Positions 58,821 to 64,000 of a stretch of 64,000 nt of DNA are shown piece after piece. The number at the start of each line of letters is the position of its first letter. Position 1 is the first letter of the stretch. The position numbers were made by a program, and so were the translations under genes. Under the pieces are notes generated by a model, which worked only from the letters and a program-made list of their open reading frames with translations, was not told the DNA's origin and ran no database searches. The stretch comes from Argopecten irradians (Eukaryota; Mollusca; Bivalvia; Pectinida; Pectinidae), in NCBI RefSeq assembly GCF_041381155.1, contig NC_091143.1, positions 36,508,679 to 36,572,678 of the forward strand, in the 5' to 3' direction.

Positions 58821-60384
58821 AAACATAAACATGAACAGATTTTGGCTATTATGTAGCTTTTTATTTCCTTTCAAGGACATTGAAATATAAGCTAGGACCC
58901 TATCGGAAACCTATGATAATACTGAAGTTAAAATGCAACAACACTTTTAGGTTTTTTCCCCCTCTTGAAGAGAGAGGAGCCTTTTATGTAATCACTCTGG
59001 CATGGTATAATCCAGGTTAAGGTTCAAGTGATGATATGCTCACTGCTATCTGAAACATTGATTTCTAAATTATGCGTGTTGTAATGAGTATGAGAACTAT
59101 CATAATACAGAAGAAAATGCTGGATTTGAAAATTTCAAGATGCTCAATGGGCCTTGAATCTTTTAATTAAGGTTTTGGTCCAAGATGTGAAATGCTGTTA
59201 TCTCTAACAACTACCATTGATTTCAGCATAGATATTGGATTATAAGTCTTGCTCTTGGCATGGACAAATATTTCAAGGATGGAAAATTAGAATTTTGAGA
59301 ATTTCAAGATGCCCATGAAGACAATTTGTACTTTGCATAGGGCTTAGTTTTACATATGTTGTTATAGATATGGGAAATTATTTTAGGGGTAAAGCGCAGG
59401 ATTTTGAAAATTTCAACAGACTTATTTGACTAAAAATGTACAAGCATGATAATTTTTCGTGTCTTTAATGGTTGCTGGTGGTGAACTTTATTGTTCTCAA
59501 ACAGCTCTTTGATAAAGGACTGAATGTTCCAAGATGTTGTCTTTATTCTATTTTCAAATTGTCAGAGAATCATGATCAATGATACATGTAAAACACTGCA
59601 TCTAGATATTGCCGCCTAATTGAACTTAAATGCTGTGTGAAAATATCAATTTTGAAATTTCATTGAAATTCAACACAGGGATATGAATTTATATATAGTA
59701 TTGATTCAGTTAAGATTTAAGCTTCTGTACTTTATCTTCATTTCAATAGAGTAGTTTTAAAAACAGCAGTAACAGATATCAAATGTTGGAATCCTAGTAC
59801 CGTTTCAATCTTAGCCAAATAATACTGTCAAGGATTTATAAGTGAGAAGGATTCGTGTCTGTCTCTTTACACTACTAAACACCACCCGAGACGCCTATGA
59901 ACCGAGAATAAAAACAGTTTATCTCAACAAATACTTGCCTTATCGAGTCAAACGAAACACCAATGTAAAGTTTGTTAAATTTCACAACGTTTATTACTTG
60001 CTTTAAGAACGGAAGTTTTAGAAGACATGTTTTAAATTTTTGTTCAAAAATATGTTCATGAAATGTCGGCCCCGCTTCAAAAAGTAAGACAGTCACCCTC
60101 GCACCCACAAACTGCATCAAAGGCTGCGCTGGCGGATATCAAAGGAAAATCAGTCGTCGCCCAATGTCACGGTCAGTGCACAAACACAAAAGCTCCTGGG
60201 TTGTTCTTCCCAAAAGTCCAGTTTGACTTATCCTTCTCATATACATCCTTGAATACTGTTAATTGATATTCTTGCCTTGTTTATTAATTATGATTAATAT
60301 TGATTTGTAAGTATATTTATCAAATGATGTGAATGAAATTATTGAATAAAATACAAATTAAAAAGACCTCTTTCTGTTGTGTTC
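58821..60384. other. Spacer, no supported gene
   Basis: AT-rich with imperfect repeats of ATTTTGAAAATTTCAAGATG-type sequence near 59128, 59290 and 59400. A 67-codon open frame at 60063-60266, with AATAAA at 60345-60350 beyond it, might be a terminal exon or small gene, but no acceptor, homology or domain supports it. Confidence 0.4.
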
Positions 60385-60650
60385 AGTTCACCATTGTTCT
60401 GATCACCTTTCGTCCTTGGTCCGTCCTTTTGTCAGTGGTCTGTCCTTTCGTCCATCCTAAGCAATTAGTGTGACCATTGTTTCTCAGAAAGTAGAGTATG
60501 GATCTTTCTTGAATTTCATATACATGTAAAGCTAGATTCCCCTAGGACTGTTTTAAATTTCTAGTTGTGCATATTGCATTTTGGGCTTCATCAGTCATCA
60601 AGATAGGCAATGGAACCATCTTTGATTTAGAGAGTTTCCAATTTCATTTG
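60385..60650. repeat. Dispersed repeat shared with 5575-5910
   Basis: Same order of motifs as the earlier copy: CGTCCTT-rich start, GTTTCTCAGAAAGTAGAGTA, GGATCTTTCTTGAATTTCAT, CCTAGGACTG, CTAGTTGTGCATATTGCATT. Confidence 0.5.
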
Positions 60651-61584
60651 TTAACGACATCATTGTTATAAAACGTAGATATTATATCTTAATATGATGA
60701 ATATATACGTAATTCAAAATTAAAAGTTATTAATTACAATATGCGATATAATATAACAAAGTATTCAACATGCGTCATCAGAAATATGCAATGCATCATT
60801 ATATAACAAAGACAAAGATATTCTTAACATGAAAGTTACAACGAGAATCTAGAGGCAAAAAAATGATTAACTCGATAGAACTATTCTTAAACTCAGAAGG
60901 AAAGTCACGTGTTTAGATGACTCGGAATTTGACCCTCATGCACCAATGCCTGGACACCCACAACAAAGTCATGGTGTAACACGATTCTCGAATTCCTACC
61001 CGACACCTCGCACTCTATCCACGAACCAAGGACTGATGTCGACGCTCTAACAAAAGGTATCGGAGAAAAAGTGACACTTTTCATTTTAAACAAAGTTGAC
61101 GAACAAATGTCGCATTTAGTGGATGCAGATGAACACCGTGTTTACAGCTCAAATAACGTAAAAACGAACAGCCGTGCAACCTATGACCCGTGCACCGTAC
61201 AACAGTAACGGGAACTACTACCCTACCTTTGATCCGCTCAACCGTGACCCTAACAGTGTCGCCAACCTTCTACGCAGCATCTAACAAATACCAATATCCC
61301 GCAGTGCAGTGCAAAGCTTGGATCTGGTCAACAGTCTAACGGTACTACCAACATTCCCTATATCCAACTTCTAACCCGGTATCAACGAATCGCGACAACC
61401 GAATATATACGCCATATTCTACAACACCAACGGATCCCGGAACGCACTGCCAGTGGCTCTCCACTGTACTATCGGCCCGTCTAGGTACCCACCAGTGTCT
61501 CGGTTAATTTTTGTGGAACAACCAGACCCCACAGCTGAAAAGGTAGAAAAGTCGGTCACAGGTCCCCATTCAGTAAACAAGTAC
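60651..61584. other. Unassigned, possibly 5' part of the LINE below
   Basis: From about 61140 the composition changes to less AT-rich, with many TAC/AAC/CCC codons in broken frames. It may be the degraded leader or ORF1-side of the LINE; no domain is recognisable. Confidence 0.3.
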
Positions 61585-62250
61585 ATTCAGATAACCTCAC
61601 ATAACTGTAAAAAACATCAATACCAGTGAACTTGCTATCTGGGAACTAGCACAGATATCTGATATTATACTCTTACAGGAGCATTGGATGTTTGATTGTC
61701 AATTATCTACCCTAAATAATGTGCATCAGGACCGCTTCGGTAAAGGGAAAGCGTTCGGTACCCATGATCCAATACTGCCTATGCAAAAGCCCCGTGGATA
61801 CGGAGGTATAGGGATTCTATAGAACAAGAATGTAGACCAATACTGTCGGATTCTCGGCGAAGGAGGAAACCGTATACAAGGCATTGAGCTTCACGAGGAT
61901 AAAGGCCCTTTCATAGTGTTATCTGTATACATGTCGTGTAAAGGTAGAGGTTCACATACGGATGAATGTCATAAATGCCTAAGTCGAATTCGTGAAATAC
62001 AAGCCAAATTTGCCTCAACCCATCAAATTGTGATCGGCGGTGATTTCAAGGAAAACCCGAATGGCTCCAACATCTGTGCAAAAGAAATACGTCTTCTCAT
62101 GGATGAGTGTGATGAGTGCAGAAACTTCGTCATCACTTCTTCTTGACCAGTGATCATTATTCCTACGATCGGCAATGTACTGCGATCGGATGTATGCTAG
62201 CATCAACAAAAAACAAAGAAGACACTGAATACCAAATGAGAAAAGTTTGA
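61585..62250 (+). mobile_element. Decayed LINE fragment: AP-endonuclease-like (EEP) domain
   Basis: In plus-strand frames interrupted several times one reads ITSHNCKN, ELAQISDIILLQEHW, KPRGYGGIGIL, IQGIELHED, FIVLSVYMSCKGRGSHTDEC and IVIGGDFKENPNGSN. These are the LQEHW, GGIGIL, and GGDFNENP-type steps of the endonuclease of non-LTR retrotransposons. The uninterrupted part is 61916-62146. No reverse transcriptase follows, so it is a truncated, inactive copy. Confidence 0.7.
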
Positions 62251-62289
62251 ACACTCGATGACGTAAAAATGCCTATTTGTTAATAGTAC

Positions 62290-63860
62290 TACCCATATCG
62301 TTGTATCAGGATTTGGCAAGAAATCCGAAACGGCGTTAGGTCGATCTGGATATAATGTTAGTACACAAACATGTAATCATCGTTCAACCACAAGAATAAA
62401 TTCCGGATGGAGAAACAATGACATTAGTCATGGACAACACTGACTGTAGACCCGGCTTCACAATGCTCAAGCTTCTTCAGTGGGGTAGAACACATCCCCC
62501 TTCTATTTATGATGCGCTTACACACTACCATCGATCATTGTACTTGTCCAGTGTAGTATACACTACCTTCATGGACCCTGCACCACATCTGTATGTCCAC
62601 ATCAACGTGAAAGAGATTACACCTTTTCCGTTGTCGTTCGTGGCCAGATTGTCTGACTGACCTCCGGCACCGTACCAGACATTTTGTTTGGCCCCCGAGA
62701 CACTTAGTCGATCGCATCGTCCGATACGGTTGTCATGTTGTTGCCATTGGTGATAAGCATTTAGATCTGCTTGGATTACAGTTGCGGATTTCTTTGGCAA
62801 AGGCTGAAAAATATCTTGTAACATCTTTTAACCAAGTAACCACGTACAGTTGAAAACGAACGCCATAATGAAAATGTTCCTGAAAGAGTGCATTGAACGT
62901 GACCAGAACGTGAGAGGGCTACTCTGCTCTTATTTCATAAAGACAGTAGTATTCAATGCGATAGAACATTCTAAACGTTCTTTGCGGGTAGTTGGAAATA
63001 TAATGCAGTGTTTTGGACATTGTTACAACATGCTTCTGGAGTTCGTGCAAACGGGGTACTGCCCTAATTATTTTATTCTCTTTCACAACCTATTCCGTAC
63101 GAAGGTCACTGGAGAAAGCAAGAGAATTATCACCAGTATGATTATGAAGTACAGAGATACGAATTTATCGTGGTATTGTGAATGTTTAAGTCTAGATCCT
63201 CTTAGTTTGATATCAAGTCCAAATTTACTGCTTGTAGAAGAATTGCGTCAGGTTTACTATCTACATTCGAACTACGATTACATTCGTCGTACCGACACTG
63301 GTTTCGTCTTAAATTGGCGACCAAATTATTTCTAGAATCATCCAGCGACACTTATCTTGATGTCGCATCAATTTTCCTCATGCATTCTATAGCAGATGCC
63401 GTTAGGTTGAATCTTGGACAAATACTAAGAAGAAAAACTTCTAATAAAGATACCTATTACCAGACCAGAAAAAACAAACGCTTGCTTGAATTGACGGCAA
63501 CTGCAACTGTAAGTCGAGGAATTTTATCACTAGCCACCTTCTATTACAATGTAGGTTGTTACAGCAAAGCTTGCGAAGAAGCAACTTGCTTATTAATCGC
63601 ATGCCAAAAACGTACATCACTATCATGATTTTGTACCCAGGATATATACCGAAAAACAGTTATAGGAAAAGGATTCACACATCTTCAGAAATCACAGCAG
63701 TTTTATGTGCTCGACTACCAAATTCGTGAACTAATGACCTTTATCCAGAGGAATTGCGTTTAGAAGTAATCTACAAACATATGCTTGATGATATATTCCT
63801 CCCCCAGTTCCATATGGGATATTTTTGCTGCTCCTTTCCACTGCCAGGCTCGGAAATATA
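62290..63860 (+). pseudogene. Broken Mab-21/cGAS-like (cGLR-type) gene with C-terminal TPR-like part
   Basis: Mab-21 family proteins have a nucleotidyltransferase fold; some, such as cGAS and cGLRs, make cyclic dinucleotides on sensing nucleic acid, and bivalves have many copies. Pieces read in shifting plus frames: SGFGKKSETAL, then DLDIMLVHKHVI (DLD at 62343-62351, the place of the catalytic acidic pair), MDNTDCRPGFTMLKLLQWG, LRISLAKAEKYLVTSFNQ, then a long open part 62850-63335 with MKMFLKECIERDQNVRGLLC, SYFIKT and GYCPNYFI of the C-terminal helical domain. A further open part, 63314-63628, ends in a TPR-like LATFYYNVGCYSKACEEA, and DLYPEELRLEV follows near 63745. At least five frame breaks and several stops separate these pieces, so it is not functional as read. 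The LINE fragment lies directly upstream. Confidence 0.75.
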
Positions 63861-64000
63861 GACATGTCTTGGATTTTAATGATCGACCTATTACAAATAG
63901 GAACCAGTAAAATCTATGGGATGTCGCATTATCCAATCATACAAAATCTGGTAGGAAATATGTCACCAACTTCTTGGTGACATAGAACTAGCTATCAGAG

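Noticed and set aside
60063-60266. 67-codon open frame starting MSAPLQKVRQSPSHPQ with a later AATAAA
   Set aside because: Could be a terminal exon or microprotein, but there is no pyrimidine-rich acceptor before it and no known domain.

Overview
The window is intron-rich, AT-rich animal nuclear DNA, most probably from a bivalve mollusc. Conserved single-copy metazoan genes are split by GT-AG introns, and the spaces between exons are packed with short inverted-repeat transposons. Repeats resembling known bivalve families are also present: a V-SINE with a tRNA-like B box, tandem ~155-bp units ending in a GC hairpin like pearl/Helentron elements, and a CAAGGGCAGATAAC-type MITE. The species cannot be fixed from sequence alone.

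Layout. 1-19113 (+): NOL6 (U3 processome protein, Utp22 homologue), 22 exons whose phases all agree (3300 nt), with the N-terminus off the left edge. 19114-23397: SINE-rich and probable 3' UTR sequence. 23398-27790 (-): a membrane-bound CREB3-family bZIP factor with two candidate first exons. 27791-31783: its upstream region, nested foldback elements and a pearl-like tandem repeat. 31784-33540 (-): HSCB, the mitochondrial Fe-S co-chaperone, head to head with LSM6 (34325-35213, +) across a short shared promoter carrying TCTCGCGA. 39584-47418 (-): IDH3A in 11 exons (366 aa). 51876-57144 (+): an ERK3/ERK4-type atypical MAP kinase in four coding exons (702 aa). 57145-61500: foldback and hAT-like elements, then unrecognised sequence. 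61585-62250: a decayed LINE endonuclease fragment. 62290-63860: a broken Mab-21/cGAS-like gene with C-terminal repeats.

The genes are not an operon-like functional cluster. They are housekeeping genes (ribosome biogenesis, RNA decay/splicing, Fe-S assembly, TCA cycle) plus two signalling genes. HSCB and LSM6 are the only pair likely to share regulation.

The most unusual pattern is that local tandem duplications repeatedly copy splice junctions. In NOL6 the exon-14 acceptor is triplicated (54-bp unit, in frame), the exon-16 donor is present five times (44-bp unit) and the exon-17 donor five times (78-bp unit). In IDH3A the exon-6 acceptor is duplicated 96 bp upstream. Other points of interest are a TDG activation loop with an SPE motif in the ERK3-like kinase, four TTAA-flanked MITEs whose ends all start AGG, a hAT-like 97-bp foldback nested inside another MITE, and a relic of a cGAS-like receptor that still shows DLDIM.
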